Shown: piece after piece, positions 1 through 8,487 of the stretch
Layout: each line of letters begins with the position of its first letter
Numbering within the stretch: the first letter of the stretch is position 1
Source: CAZAZQ01 sp964489705
GTDB taxonomy: Bacteria > Zixibacteria > MSB-5A5 > GN15 > FEB-12
Reading direction: 5' to 3'
NCBI GenBank assembly: GCA_964489705.1
Contig: CAZAZQ010000016.1
Location: 9,233-73,232, forward strand
DNA: 64,000 nt
Program-made: the position numbers and the translations under genes
The notes under the pieces: generated by a model
The model's database searches: none
What the model was told of the DNA's origin: nothing
What the model saw: the letters and a program-made list of their open reading frames with translations, nothing else

Positions 1-1405
1 GGTGAACGATGCCGTGATTCGCCAGCCCGCAGTAAAACTGAGTCAGTTGAAGGGGGGTAACCAGCAATTCCCCTTGCCCGATGGAGTTGTTCAAGACCAA
101 GGCACGTGTCCATTTGTTTTTTCCGTACCGTTTGTTGTAATAGGTGCTGTTTGGGTTCAAACCCGGTGACTCTCCCGGCAGGTCGATGCCGGTACGTTTG
201 CCGAAGCCGCACTTATCAAAGTACCGGCTGAGGAGATCGACGCCCAATTTCAAGCCGAGCTGGTACATGAACACATCGCACGACTGTTCCAAGGCGTGGA
301 CGGCATTCAAGCTTCCGTGTCCTCCCGGCAGCCAACACCGGAAGAATCGATTGCCGAACTGGTAACCGCCGGTGCATGGTTTCAAAACGGAATTGTAGTT
401 GATGATACCTTCTTCCAAGGCGGCGCCGACCGTCACGAACTTGACCGTCGAACCGGGGGGATACATCCCGTTCAGTGGGCGGTTCAGCAAGGGGTGAGTG
501 GAGTCGTTGGTAATTGCCTGCCAGACGCTGTCGGGGATGACCGACGAAAACATGTTGGCGTCGTACCCGGGAAAGGAAGCCATCGCCAGCACGTCGCCGT
601 TTTTGGGATTTATGGCGACAATTGCGCCGCAGCAGAAAGTGTCCAACGCCGCAGCGCAGGCTCGTTGCAAGTCGAGATCTATCGTCAACGTCAAGTTCGC
701 TCCCGCCGTGTCCGGCGATTCGCTCTTTCCTTGGTACGGTCCCAGCAGTTTTCCCGATGCCGTCACTTCGATGTAGCGGGTTCCTTCATGGCCTCGCAGC
801 AGCCGGTCGTGCAGCTTTTCCAGTCCCTTCTTCCCGATGGTGCTGCCCAGCCGGAGGTTCAGGTTGGGGGATTGCTTGAGGTCATTCTTCGAGACTTCTC
901 CCACGTAGCCGGTAAACGTCTCCGTCGCCAAGTCCTTCGGGTACTGGCGGACCTCTTCCACCTGACAGACCACTCCCGGAAAGCGGTCGGTTTGTTCTTG
1001 GAGGATGGCGAAAATGTCAAAGGGAATATCCCGCTTAATCGGCACCGGCTGGTAGCGGCTGATGATGTTCTTCTTGATGCGTTTTTTGATTTCCGTGGTG
1101 TCGAGCGAGAGAAGTTCCGACAGGTTCTGCAACGTCACATGGGGAGTGATTTCCGCCGGCACCACCGCCACGGTATACGACGGCCGGTTGTTTATGATAA
1201 CTCGTCCTTCCGTATCGGTAACGATTCCGCGCTGGGGGATAATCGGCTCGACATGAATCCGGTTCTGTTCCGAGAGTTCGAAGAGTTTTTGGTGCTTGAT
1301 GACTTGAAGTCGGATGAGCCCCACCGCCAGTACCAAGAACAGCAGCAGGATAATCCCCAAGGTGATTTTTTCCCGGCTTTCAAGTGAAACGTTGAATCGC
1401 TGCAT
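1..1405 (-). CDS. mrdA: Penicillin-binding protein 2 (PBP2), C-terminus beyond window
   Basis: Peptidoglycan transpeptidase of the elongation complex, acting on the outer face of the inner membrane. The reading frame starts at the ATG at 1405 and is open to the window edge (468 codons; PBP2 is usually above 600). A short cytoplasmic N-terminus precedes one membrane anchor (about residues 14-32, ITLGIILLLFLVLAVGLI), then the PBP dimerisation region. The transpeptidase domain shows the catalytic SxxK as PPGSTVKFV (near 435-465) and the second motif as SCD (EQSCDVFMYQLG). The third motif, KTG, lies outside the window. It starts 6 bases after mreD, so it is the last visible gene of the accA-mreCD-mrdA operon and fits a rod-shape role with MreC and MreD. 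Confidence 0.93.
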   Translation of the reverse strand, partial: MQRFNVSLESREKITLGIILLLFLVLAVGLIRLQVIKHQKLFELSEQNRIHVEPIIPQRGIVTDTEGRVIINNRPSYTVAVVPAEITPHVTLQNLSELLSLDTTEIKKRIKKNIISRYQPVPIKRDIPFDIFAILQEQTDRFPGVVCQVEEVRQYPKDLATETFTGYVGEVSKNDLKQSPNLNLRLGSTIGKKGLEKLHDRLLRGHEGTRYIEVTASGKLLGPYQGKSESPDTAGANLTLTIDLDLQRACAAALDTFCCGAIVAINPKNGDVLAMASFPGYDANMFSSVIPDSVWQAITNDSTHPLLNRPLNGMYPPGSTVKFVTVGAALEEGIINYNSVLKPCTGGYQFGNRFFRCWLPGGHGSLNAVHALEQSCDVFMYQLGLKLGVDLLSRYFDKCGFGKRTGIDLPGESPGLNPNSTYYNKRYGKNKWTRALVLNNSIGQGELLVTPLQLTQFYCGLANHGIVH

Positions 1406-1411
1406 ACCCAA

Positions 1412-1903
1412 TCAGAAAAGCTCTCTAAATTTTTGAAAAGTAATCCTCTTTTCCTTGAAGAGGAAAAATACCCATCCCCCTATCGTGGTATACACCGCCC
1501 CCGTCAAGCCGTTCACGAAAAAGAGATAGAGAAAATCGCGGGCTCCTTCAATGAGGAGAATGGCGGTATTGAGGATCAAGACCCCGCAAAAAACGAACAC
1601 CAGCTTGGAGTAGATGGACTCCAAGTTCAAGCGGTCGCGGAAATGATATGCCGCTAGCGCTACCAGTGACATAATCAAGGCAAACCATCCGAATCGGTGC
1701 GGGTCACCGGCAGACATGACAAGTCCGGCGAAGAAACCGAACCACAGCGCCACCAGTTCGGATTTGTACATAGCAACCCCCAGCACCAACAACGCGGGGA
1801 GGTTAATCGTGGCGCTGTAAACGGCGGTGGCGTCCTTCAAGATGACCATGTGCATGGCGATGAGAAAAAGGTAAAGCACAAAGGGTATTATCCGTATTAT
1901 CAT
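1412..1903 (-). CDS. mreD: Rod shape-determining protein MreD
   Basis: Integral membrane component of the rod (elongasome) complex, 163 residues, the usual MreD size. The protein is nearly all hydrophobic with about five membrane helices, for example IIPFVLYLFLIAMHMVI near the start and FLYLFFVNGLTGAVYTTIGG near the end. MreD is poorly conserved, so the call rests on topology, length and its place between mreC and mrdA. It begins 6 bases after the mreC stop. No mreB lies directly upstream of mreC here, unlike the common mreBCD order. Confidence 0.85.
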   Translation of the reverse strand: MIIRIIPFVLYLFLIAMHMVILKDATAVYSATINLPALLVLGVAMYKSELVALWFGFFAGLVMSAGDPHRFGWFALIMSLVALAAYHFRDRLNLESIYSKLVFVFCGVLILNTAILLIEGARDFLYLFFVNGLTGAVYTTIGGWVFFLFKEKRITFQKFRELF

Positions 1904-1909
1904 ATCTTC

Positions 1910-2701
1910 TTATTCCGGCTTCAAGATGAAAATTTCCTCCAACGACCTGACGTTGGCGGCGGGCTTAACGATGATATGGCAAAACGGCTTATGCTCGGGG
2001 CGGGAAACTTCCGCCACCGTCCCGATAATCAACCCGCCGGGATAGATTCCCCCCAGCCCCGAAGAGAGCACCGTATCGCCCACCTTGACGTCTCCTTGGA
2101 CGGGGAAGTTATCCAGTATCATCCCCTGCCGGGGAGAATAGCGGATAATGCCCATCTCCCGGCTGCGTGCCAGCCGCGCCGCAACACGGTTGGCGGGATC
2201 GGTCAACAGTCGTACCGACGAATAATTTTCCATGACAATATCCACCCGTCCCAACAAGCCGTTTTGATTTATTATCGGCAGATTGCTTTCCACCGAATCG
2301 CGCCGCCCCTTGTTAATCGTCGCCTTCATGGGAAGCGGTGTGCCGAAATCGGCAATGGCAATAACCTTGGCGGGAATAATCGCATACCCCGGCGGCGGAG
2401 CGAACCCTTGGGCTTGGCTGAGGCGGTTGCATTCGCGAAGCTGCTCCTGGCAGGTGGTGAGAGTTTGGGTTACTATTGTCAGTTGATGGTGCAGTTGCTC
2501 CAATTCTTCGGCGCGGTGGCTGATAGTGCCGTATACCTGCTTGACGGTTTCAAAGGGGGTGTAAAAACCGACGATGAAGACATTTCCGATGAACTTTTTG
2601 ACCTGCTCGGACCCGAAAATCAGGTAGAGAGAGAGTACCGCAACCAAGGCGAGATGGATATTCCGGGCATGCCGAGTGAAGAGACTCGAAATCCAATTCA
2701 T
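1910..2701 (-). CDS. mreC: Rod shape-determining protein MreC
   Basis: Periplasmic scaffold linking MreB/MreD with PBP2 in side-wall synthesis; 263 residues. One N-terminal membrane helix (about 15-33), a coiled coil (about 55-92, AEELEQLHHQLTIVTQTLTTC and following) and the two-lobed beta domain. Family-typical stretches are visible: 'GLLGRVDIVMENYSSVRLLTDP' is represented by the NGLLGRV segment, and 'VGDTVLSSGLGGIYPGGL' by DTVLSSGLGGIYP. It follows the EIIA-like gene by 34 bases and precedes mreD by 6, so it is co-transcribed with both. Confidence 0.93.
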   Translation of the reverse strand: MNWISSLFTRHARNIHLALVAVLSLYLIFGSEQVKKFIGNVFIVGFYTPFETVKQVYGTISHRAEELEQLHHQLTIVTQTLTTCQEQLRECNRLSQAQGFAPPPGYAIIPAKVIAIADFGTPLPMKATINKGRRDSVESNLPIINQNGLLGRVDIVMENYSSVRLLTDPANRVAARLARSREMGIIRYSPRQGMILDNFPVQGDVKVGDTVLSSGLGGIYPGGLIIGTVAEVSRPEHKPFCHIIVKPAANVRSLEEIFILKPE

Positions 2702-2735
2702 GTGTTGACGGTCCCTCCTCGCAGAAAAAACCGCC

Positions 2736-3188
2736 TTAGGTTATGTTGTCCATGAGCGCCAGAACGTCTCCGGGAGAGGCGGCATGGAGCAGCTTTTGAC
2801 GATTTTCCTCCGACTTCATTAAGTAGGACAAACGAGCCATGACGTTGAGGTGCGCCCCGATCGCATCTTCGGGAGCGGCAATCAGGAAGAACAAGTGCAC
2901 CGGTTTGTGGTCCATGGCGTCGAAGTCGACCCCTTTTTGGCTCAGCCCAAAGGCAATGACGATGCCTTTGACGGCTTTGGTCTTGGCGTGGGGAAAGGCG
3001 ACGCCATATCCAACGCCGGTCGTCACCAAATCTTCCCGCTCTTTGATATCTTTCAACAACTGGTCGCGATCTTTCACCATGTTCGAGGTTGCTACCAGAT
3101 CGACAAGTTCCTCAATGACTTCGTCTTTGGTCGTCGCTTTCAGATTGAAATTAATCAGGGTTTCATCACAAAACTTGGAGAGTTTCAT
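2736..3188 (-). CDS. PTS EIIA type-2 (fructose/nitrogen-type, PtsN-like) protein
   Basis: Single-domain EIIA of the mannitol/fructose/Ntr class, 150 residues, normally phosphorylated by HPr or NPr and used for regulation. The phospho-acceptor histidine is in VAFPHAKT (His67), after the family's GVGYG turn. No EIIB or EIIC domain is attached or adjacent, which points to a regulatory EIIA-Ntr-like job, not sugar uptake. It sits between the zinc-ribbon gene (15 bases upstream) and mreC. A second PTS-type regulator, HprK, is encoded at 20685. HPr and enzyme I are not in the window, so the phosphate donor is unknown. Confidence 0.85.
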   Translation of the reverse strand: MKLSKFCDETLINFNLKATTKDEVIEELVDLVATSNMVKDRDQLLKDIKEREDLVTTGVGYGVAFPHAKTKAVKGIVIAFGLSQKGVDFDAMDHKPVHLFFLIAAPEDAIGAHLNVMARLSYLMKSEENRQKLLHAASPGDVLALMDNIT

Positions 3189-3203
3189 TGTGTATTTTTT
3201 CTC

Positions 3204-3371
3204 CTAAAGTTTTTCCGCCTCGTCAGGCAGCAACACCGGGATATTGTCGATGATTTTGTATGCCACATGACAGGTATTGCATACCAGGCGGTTTTCATTT
3301 TCACGATATTCCAGTTTCCCTTTGCATTGGGGACATGCCAACTTCGCCAGCAATTTTTCAGGAAGCGCCAT
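3204..3371 (-). CDS. Trm112/YcaR-family zinc-ribbon protein
   Basis: A 55-residue protein starting at the ATG at 3371. Two CxxC pairs, ACPQC and VCNTC, form a treble-clef/zinc-ribbon, and the C-terminus IPVLLPDEAEKL matches the UPF0434/Trm112 (YcaR) family in layout and length. In other organisms Trm112-like proteins activate methyltransferases; YcaR of Proteobacteria has no firm role, and nothing here identifies a partner. It lies 11 bases after accA and 15 bases before the EIIA-like gene, inside the same operon. Confidence 0.85.
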   Translation of the reverse strand: MALPEKLLAKLACPQCKGKLEYRENENRLVCNTCHVAYKIIDNIPVLLPDEAEKL

Positions 3372-3382
3372 ACGCTAGTTCC

Positions 3383-4345
3383 TCACCGTTCCTCAAATTC
3401 GCCCATGCGGCGGTATTTTTGAATTCGTTCCCGTATCAGTTCTTCTTTGGTCTTGGCTTTCAGCTCTCGGAGAGCGGAAAGGATTTCTTCCTTCACCCGT
3501 CGGGCTGCTTCGACATGGTCGTTGTGGGCGCCGTTTTTCGGCTCTTCGATGATTTTATCCACTATCCCCAGCTCGATTAAGTCGGTTGCCGTCAATTTCA
3601 GCGCTTCCGCCGCTTCGGGAGCTTTGGCGGCATCCCGCCAGAGAATCGCCGCACACCCCTCGGGAGAAATCACCGAGTACCACGAATGCTCCAAAATGAA
3701 CACCCGGTCGCCGACTCCGATTCCCAATGCCCCGCCGGACGCTCCTTCCCCGATAATAACCACCACAATCGGCACCCGCAAGCGAGCCATTTCCCGAATG
3801 TTACGGGCAATCGCTTCCGCTTGTCCTCGCTCCTCCGCTCCGATGCCAGGGAAAGCCCCGGGGGTATCAATAAGCACCACGATGGGAATGTCGAACTTTT
3901 CCGCCAGCTTGAACAAACGCAGCGCCTTCCGGTAGCCTTCCGGGTGCGCCATGCCGAAGTTGCGCCGCAGTTTTTCTTTAGTGTCTCGGCCCTTCTGCTG
4001 TCCGACCACCATGACCGGCTCGTTATCGATATAGGCAAATCCACCGACGATAGCCTTGTCGTCGGCAAAGCACCGGTCGCCGTGGAGCTCGATGAAATCC
4101 GTGCACATGTGCTTGATGTAGTCGAGGGTATAGGGTCGTTTTGGGTGGCGGGCGATTTGGACTTTCTGCCAGCGGGTCAGGTTGGAGTAGATTTCTTGGC
4201 GGAGTTTTTCCAGCTTCTTCTCAAGGGAAGCGATTTCCTCGTCGAACTCGATTCTTTCCCCGAGAGAAAAATCCCGCATATCGGAGATTTTCTTTTCGAG
4301 CTCGATAATCGGCCGTTCGAACTCCAGAAAGGGTCTCTCAGTCAT
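3383..4345 (-). CDS. accA: Acetyl-CoA carboxylase carboxyltransferase subunit alpha
   Basis: Carboxyltransferase alpha subunit that, with AccD, moves CO2 from biotin carboxyl carrier to acetyl-CoA to make malonyl-CoA in fatty acid synthesis. 320 residues, the normal length. Diagnostic segments include RPYTLDYI, LHGDRCFADD, GQQKGRDTKE, DTPGAFPGI and the crotonase-like oxyanion region GEGASGGALGIG followed by YSVISPEGCAAILW. The start at 4345 opens the operon; a candidate promoter lies at 4421-4448. No accD, accB or accC is nearby. Confidence 0.97.
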   Translation of the reverse strand: MTERPFLEFERPIIELEKKISDMRDFSLGERIEFDEEIASLEKKLEKLRQEIYSNLTRWQKVQIARHPKRPYTLDYIKHMCTDFIELHGDRCFADDKAIVGGFAYIDNEPVMVVGQQKGRDTKEKLRRNFGMAHPEGYRKALRLFKLAEKFDIPIVVLIDTPGAFPGIGAEERGQAEAIARNIREMARLRVPIVVVIIGEGASGGALGIGVGDRVFILEHSWYSVISPEGCAAILWRDAAKAPEAAEALKLTATDLIELGIVDKIIEEPKNGAHNDHVEAARRVKEEILSALRELKAKTKEELIRERIQKYRRMGEFEER

Positions 4346-4420
4346 GCTTTTCGTATGCCTTTTTCCTACCGTTTCTTATCCCTTCCGGCGGGTATGCCTT
4401 TCCCTGCCGGAGCAAATAGT

Positions 4421-4448
4421 ATAATAACGTTTTACCGGAAAATGACAA
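4421..4448 (-). promoter_or_regulatory. Candidate sigma-70 promoter for the accA-mrdA operon
   Basis: Minus-strand TTGTCA (4443-4448) and TATTAT (4421-4426) are separated by 16 bases, about 75 bases ahead of the accA start. It is the only promoter-like pair seen in this gap. Confidence 0.45.
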
Positions 4449-4533
4449 CTACAAAATAAAATTTTGCTTTTAAGTTTACGAGTTTCCGTCCCCAGTGAAA
4501 TCGCCTGGTGGAGGGGGCTCGTCATAAAAGAAT

Positions 4534-4563
4534 CAGGTCGAGCGAAAACGCCCGACCTGTTTT
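4534..4563. terminator. Bidirectional intrinsic terminator
   Basis: CAGGTCGAGCG (4534-4544), loop AAAA, CGCCCGACCTG (4549-4559): an 11-bp stem with one G-T pair. It is followed by TTTTCTT on the plus strand and ATTCTTTTA on the minus strand. It ends transcription of the FG-GAP gene that stops at 4590. Confidence 0.8.
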
Positions 4564-4589
4564 CTTCGAGTGCCTTTGACTCAGAGGGG

Positions 4590-6983
4590 TCATTTTACCG
4601 GGCAGTCATACGGAGCAGCTCCGCCCTTGAAAAGGTAGTTGACCATGTAGGTCAAGTCGGCAACATCTACCGAAAGATTAGCATCCAAATCCGCCTCTTC
4701 CGTACAGGGTGGAGCATCCCCGCCCCGGTAGAGGTAATTGATCAAGAAAGTCAAGTCCACCACGGTAACGTTTTCCTCTTGGCTGGCGTCGGTATTGCCG
4801 CGAATACCGAAGCAGCAACTGATTTGGGCGCCGGTGTTCAGTAGCACCGAAATAGTATGTCGTTCACTTTCACATGCTACGGCTAAGTCTAAAGTGCCGT
4901 TTCCATCAAGATCAGCCGCTTGCAAATTAACCGGTGTTTCATTGACTCCGTAGAGAGTATGTTTGCGAAAAGTGCCATTGCCATTATTGAGCAAAAGCCC
5001 CACGCCGGTGTGACTTGTGGTAGTCAAGTCGATATCTCCATCACCGTCGAAGTCGCCGCCCGTGATAGCAGCCGCCCAGTCCCATCCACCGGTAGTGAAT
5101 TGGACGGGAGGGAAGAATGTCCCGTCACCTTTGTTGAACATTATAGATACCTTGTCGTTGTAATACTCGCCGACCATTGCAATGTCAATATAGCCGTCGT
5201 TATCGAGGTCAGCCGGGAAAAGCCAGAACGCCGGGGTAAAGAAATATACAACGGACTCCACAAATGTCCCATCGCCGTTGTTCAAGAGGATTTCAGTCAT
5301 CCCACTTGGATCTTCCTCATCGGAGCAGATTACTAAGTCGATATCACCATCTCCATCGAAATCGCCTCCCGTGATGTTGTACGCTGCCACCATAGTGGAG
5401 GAGGATACGGGGGCTTGGAAAGTGCCGTCTCCCTGGTTGAACAATATGAATAGTTCGTGGTATCCATTAATTACCGCGATGTCATTATCCGAATCGCCAT
5501 CAAAATCTCCGATGAAGGCGGCTCCCGCTCCTATACCGGTTTGATAATATGTCACCGATTGGAACGTTGCATCTCCGTTGTTCAAGAGAATAGCGATGCT
5601 GTCGGTGCCATGTTGTGCGATAGCGATGTCACTGTCTTCGTCGCCATCGAGATCGGCGGTATAAAGATTGATGGCGTTAGGAAGCACCGCAATGGTATCC
5701 GCTGGGGAAAAGGTTCCATCACCGTTGTTTAATAAGAGTTCTATGGTATTGTCGGAAAGAAGATAACGTCGGAAGACGATATCATTGTCACCGTCATTAT
5801 CAAAGTCGGAGATAACCAACGATTCACATCTCCCTTTGTCCCCGTAGGGTGGAGATATGTGGAAAGTTCCGTTGCCGTTATTGATCAAAACGCTTACGGC
5901 ATCCCCGTAAGCATAACCGCTCGCAGCAAGGTCATAGTCACCGTCATTGTCAAGATCAACACTGGCAAGACAACTATGATTTCCTCCAGTAGCATACCAG
6001 GTTGGCTCACTGAAAGTACCATCCCCTGAATTAACAAAGAGAGTAACGCCTCTCAAAAATCTGTACCCGGCTGCTATGTCAAGATCGCCGTCGCTATCTA
6101 GGTCAACCGCTGTTACGTTTGAAGGGTAGATACCATCGGTTGGAAGGGAATCCCCTGTAGAGAATGTTCCTTCACCGTTGTTCCATAGCAAAAGAAGGTC
6201 TGCTGAAGCCCTTCCAACTACTATGTCATTATCGTTATCGTTGTCCAAATCGGCGGCATATACTGACCACGGGAAGGAGCCGACAAAATATGGGGTTGAA
6301 GTCGGGAAATTCCCCTTGCCATCATTCAGCAGGAAAGTAATCTCCTGGGAGTCGCGTCGCGTGACTATGAGATCCACATCTCCGTCATTTTCTAGGTCGG
6401 CGGCACAAATCGTTTCGGGGGCGTCGCTCACGGGATAATTGACGGCTGGCTGAAATGTGGCATCACCGTTGTTGAATAGAAGTGAGATGTTATCAGAACC
6501 AAAGTTTGCAACGGCGAGATCGTTATCTCCGTCATTATCAAAATCTGCGACACATTGCCAGGCCGGAATCTCTCCTACGGGGTAGCTGCCAGCAACGGAA
6601 AAGCTTCCTGTTCCGTTATTGAGAAGAATAAGAATTTCATTGGCATCTTGGGACGTCACGGAGAGGTCAAAATCCCCGTCTCCATCAAGGTCCCTTGTAA
6701 CAATCCAGACACAGTCATTACCGATAACGTACTCAACCGGTTCCTCGAAAGTTCCATTCCCGTTATTGAATAAGATTGAAATTTTGCTCGGAACTTCGGC
6801 ATCTCCTTTGTTTGCTACGGCAAGGTCGTTTGCTCCATCACCATCGAAGTCAGCAGAGCACACCGACGAAGGTACCCCTAGGATGGGGTAATCGATGCGG
6901 GTTTGAAAGATTGGTTCGAAGGCAAAAGCCGTTACGGAGAGACATACCAACCCCACCATGACCATGAGCATTCGGCGGTTCAT
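4590..6983 (-). CDS. Secreted FG-GAP/VCBS-repeat protein with C-terminal dockerin-like module
   Basis: 797 residues. A signal peptide (1-21, MLMVMVGLVCLSVTAFA core) is followed by about twelve repeats of some 50-60 residues with the Ca2+-binding signature 'DxDxDGDxDL' and 'LLNNGDGTF' (integrin-alpha-like beta-propeller blades). The last 75 residues hold two dockerin-like calcium loops (VTVVDLTFLINYLYRGG and VDVADLTYMVNYLFKGG), each preceded by an Asp/Asn-rich loop. Beta-propellers of this kind usually mediate adhesion or binding; the ligand is unknown. Shine-Dalgarno AGGAGG stands 7 bases before the start. There is no type IX sorting domain here, but the divergent neighbour at 7546 has one together with a cohesin-like domain. 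Confidence 0.88.
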   Translation of the reverse strand: MNRRMLMVMVGLVCLSVTAFAFEPIFQTRIDYPILGVPSSVCSADFDGDGANDLAVANKGDAEVPSKISILFNNGNGTFEEPVEYVIGNDCVWIVTRDLDGDGDFDLSVTSQDANEILILLNNGTGSFSVAGSYPVGEIPAWQCVADFDNDGDNDLAVANFGSDNISLLFNNGDATFQPAVNYPVSDAPETICAADLENDGDVDLIVTRRDSQEITFLLNDGKGNFPTSTPYFVGSFPWSVYAADLDNDNDNDIVVGRASADLLLLWNNGEGTFSTGDSLPTDGIYPSNVTAVDLDSDGDLDIAAGYRFLRGVTLFVNSGDGTFSEPTWYATGGNHSCLASVDLDNDGDYDLAASGYAYGDAVSVLINNGNGTFHISPPYGDKGRCESLVISDFDNDGDNDIVFRRYLLSDNTIELLLNNGDGTFSPADTIAVLPNAINLYTADLDGDEDSDIAIAQHGTDSIAILLNNGDATFQSVTYYQTGIGAGAAFIGDFDGDSDNDIAVINGYHELFILFNQGDGTFQAPVSSSTMVAAYNITGGDFDGDGDIDLVICSDEEDPSGMTEILLNNGDGTFVESVVYFFTPAFWLFPADLDNDGYIDIAMVGEYYNDKVSIMFNKGDGTFFPPVQFTTGGWDWAAAITGGDFDGDGDIDLTTTSHTGVGLLLNNGNGTFRKHTLYGVNETPVNLQAADLDGNGTLDLAVACESERHTISVLLNTGAQISCCFGIRGNTDASQEENVTVVDLTFLINYLYRGGDAPPCTEEADLDANLSVDVADLTYMVNYLFKGGAAPYDCPVK

Positions 6984-7018
6984 AATCTTTCCTCCTATGA
7001 AAGGTATTATCTTTGCTT

Positions 7019-7046
7019 TTTATATATGTAAAACTTTCTTTGTCAA
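7019..7046 (-). promoter_or_regulatory. Sigma-70-type promoter for the FG-GAP gene
   Basis: Minus-strand TTGACA (7041-7046), 16-base spacer, TATAAA (7019-7024), 36 bases ahead of the start at 6983. Both boxes are near consensus. Confidence 0.7.
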
Positions 7047-7545
7047 ATATCAGCGGGCGATATTCGATTACTGCAGGAGGCAGTGCTGGTTCTGTTTCAT
7101 ATTGCCGGTGCGAACCTTGCTATGACAGTGAAGAGACATCAACTACTCCTATCGTCCTTTCATAGAATACTAAAAAAGGAGGCTTTAGTCAAGTAGAAAT
7201 ATGAGTTGGAAAGGGTGGTTTTTGGCGTCTCTTCAAAAGAAAGAGTCCTCTGGGGACGTTGCATCGCGTTGCATAATAATGCAAGAATAAATGCTGAGTT
7301 TTCGTAGGCACATTGAAAGACGAGGTGTGCAACAACTGAACACTACTCTTGCCGACCTCAGGTAGGCTCTTTATATTTGGGAGGTTACGACTGGAAGGAA
7401 AGGCTGTCGGTCTTTCCTCTTTTCGGTGTCTTCTTTTCTAAGATACGGCACAAGGGTTGCATAAAGCAGAGTTAGATAAAATGTGCTCGTCGGTGCCGAA
7501 GGGTATCGGCGGCAGATGAAAAGGAAAGAGAAAGGATACGTTATC
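7047..7545. other. Intergenic region without a supported gene
   Basis: About 500 bases between divergent secreted-protein genes. Reading frames are short and lack ribosome sites. The only structure noted is a hairpin near 7396-7418 (AGGAAAG / CTTTCCT) followed by CTTTTC, which could be a weak terminator or part of the 5' leader of the 7546 gene. No convincing promoter was found for that gene. Confidence 0.5.
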
Positions 7546-8412
7546 ATGAAGAAAATTATCACGACACTGGCGATGTTTGCAGCATTGAGCGTGGTTATCT
7601 CTTCCACGGCAATAAGCCAGACATCTTATACGGGAGTTATTTCGTTGGATTCGGTTCAGGCGATGCCGGGCGAGCATATCGGGGTGCCGGTATGGCTGCA
7701 CGATAATAATTTTCCTTTTTCTGGCTTGATTATTCCATTGAAGTTCTCAGGGACGGATATCGTTGCCGATTCCATCTCTTTTGCCGGTACGATGGTAGGT
7801 CCGGATTTTGACATGTATGACTACATCGATACTCTTGAGCAGGTTATCAAGATTTCATTTTTCCCGAAGTTTGTCACTCCCATTCCGACCGTTGACGATA
7901 CGGCGGGACTGCTCGCCACCATCTATTTTACCGTCAACCCTTCAGCCATTCCCGGTAACATTATTTCAATTGACTCCATTTACAAGGATTCGGTTGTGAC
8001 CATCGACACCACGCAAATCCATGTCTACACCCGTATCGAAGCGACCGATCAAAGCGGGACGCAGATTTGGCTGCCCGACTATATTCCCGGTGAGATTATC
8101 GTGACTTCTTCCACGTCGGCAGGAGAGGGTATCGACCCAGCTTTGCCGTCGGTCTTCAGTTTGGGGCAGAACTTCCCCAATCCCTTCAATCCGACGACGA
8201 CTATCACCTTTGCTCTGCCTGCGGCGGGGAAAGTCAACCTCAAGATATTCAATATCCTAGGACAAGAAGTCATGACGGTTATTGACCAGCAGCTTCCGGC
8301 GGGCAACCATGAAATCGAAGTTGACGCCTCGGCGCTGCCCAGTGGAGTGTATTTCTACCGCTTGAGCTACAATAATCAAAAACTGACCAGAAAAATGACG
8401 CTGATAAAATAA
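7546..8412 (+). CDS. Secreted cohesin-like protein with type IX (Por) C-terminal sorting domain
   Basis: 288 residues from ATG 7546, chosen because it gives a compact signal peptide (MKKIITTLAMFAALSVV to about residue 25) preceded by AAAGGA. Residues about 30-170 resemble a cohesin-type beta sandwich (opening ISLDSVQAMPGEHIGVPVWL). The last about 85 residues form a type A sorting domain: FSLGQNFPNPFNPTTTITF, ILGQEV, LPSGVYFYRL and a basic end. In Bacteroidota such tails direct export by the type IX system. The opposite-strand neighbour carries a dockerin-like module, so the two products could interact at the surface; that is inference. An in-frame ATG at 7516 is possible but would spoil the signal peptide. 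Confidence 0.82.
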   Translation: MKKIITTLAMFAALSVVISSTAISQTSYTGVISLDSVQAMPGEHIGVPVWLHDNNFPFSGLIIPLKFSGTDIVADSISFAGTMVGPDFDMYDYIDTLEQVIKISFFPKFVTPIPTVDDTAGLLATIYFTVNPSAIPGNIISIDSIYKDSVVTIDTTQIHVYTRIEATDQSGTQIWLPDYIPGEIIVTSSTSAGEGIDPALPSVFSLGQNFPNPFNPTTTITFALPAAGKVNLKIFNILGQEVMTVIDQQLPAGNHEIEVDASALPSGVYFYRLSYNNQKLTRKMTLIK

Positions 8413-8438
8413 ACGATTTTCATAATCTGCCGATTTTA

Positions 8439-8476
8439 ACAGGGATAGCCGTACTTTCCGGCATCCCTGTTTTTTT
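8439..8476 (+). terminator. Intrinsic terminator after the cohesin-like gene
   Basis: ACAGGGAT (8439-8446) pairs with ATCCCTGT (8463-8470), extended by GCCG/CGGC across one bulged A, and is followed by seven T. It ends only 11 bases before the kinase gene starts at 8488, so that gene needs read-through or its own promoter. Confidence 0.85.
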
Positions 8477-8487
8477 AGGTTAGGACA

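Noticed and set aside
296..1387. Long plus-strand reading frame (363 codons) opposite PBP2
   Set aside because: It is the antisense shadow of mrdA: the minus strand encodes clear PBP2 motifs (STVK, SCD), and the plus-strand product is Arg/Gln/His-rich with no family resemblance.
4590..6983. Tandem DNA repeat or recombination hot spot in the FG-GAP gene
   Set aside because: The repetition is at protein level (beta-propeller blades); the DNA copies are diverged and the frame is intact.
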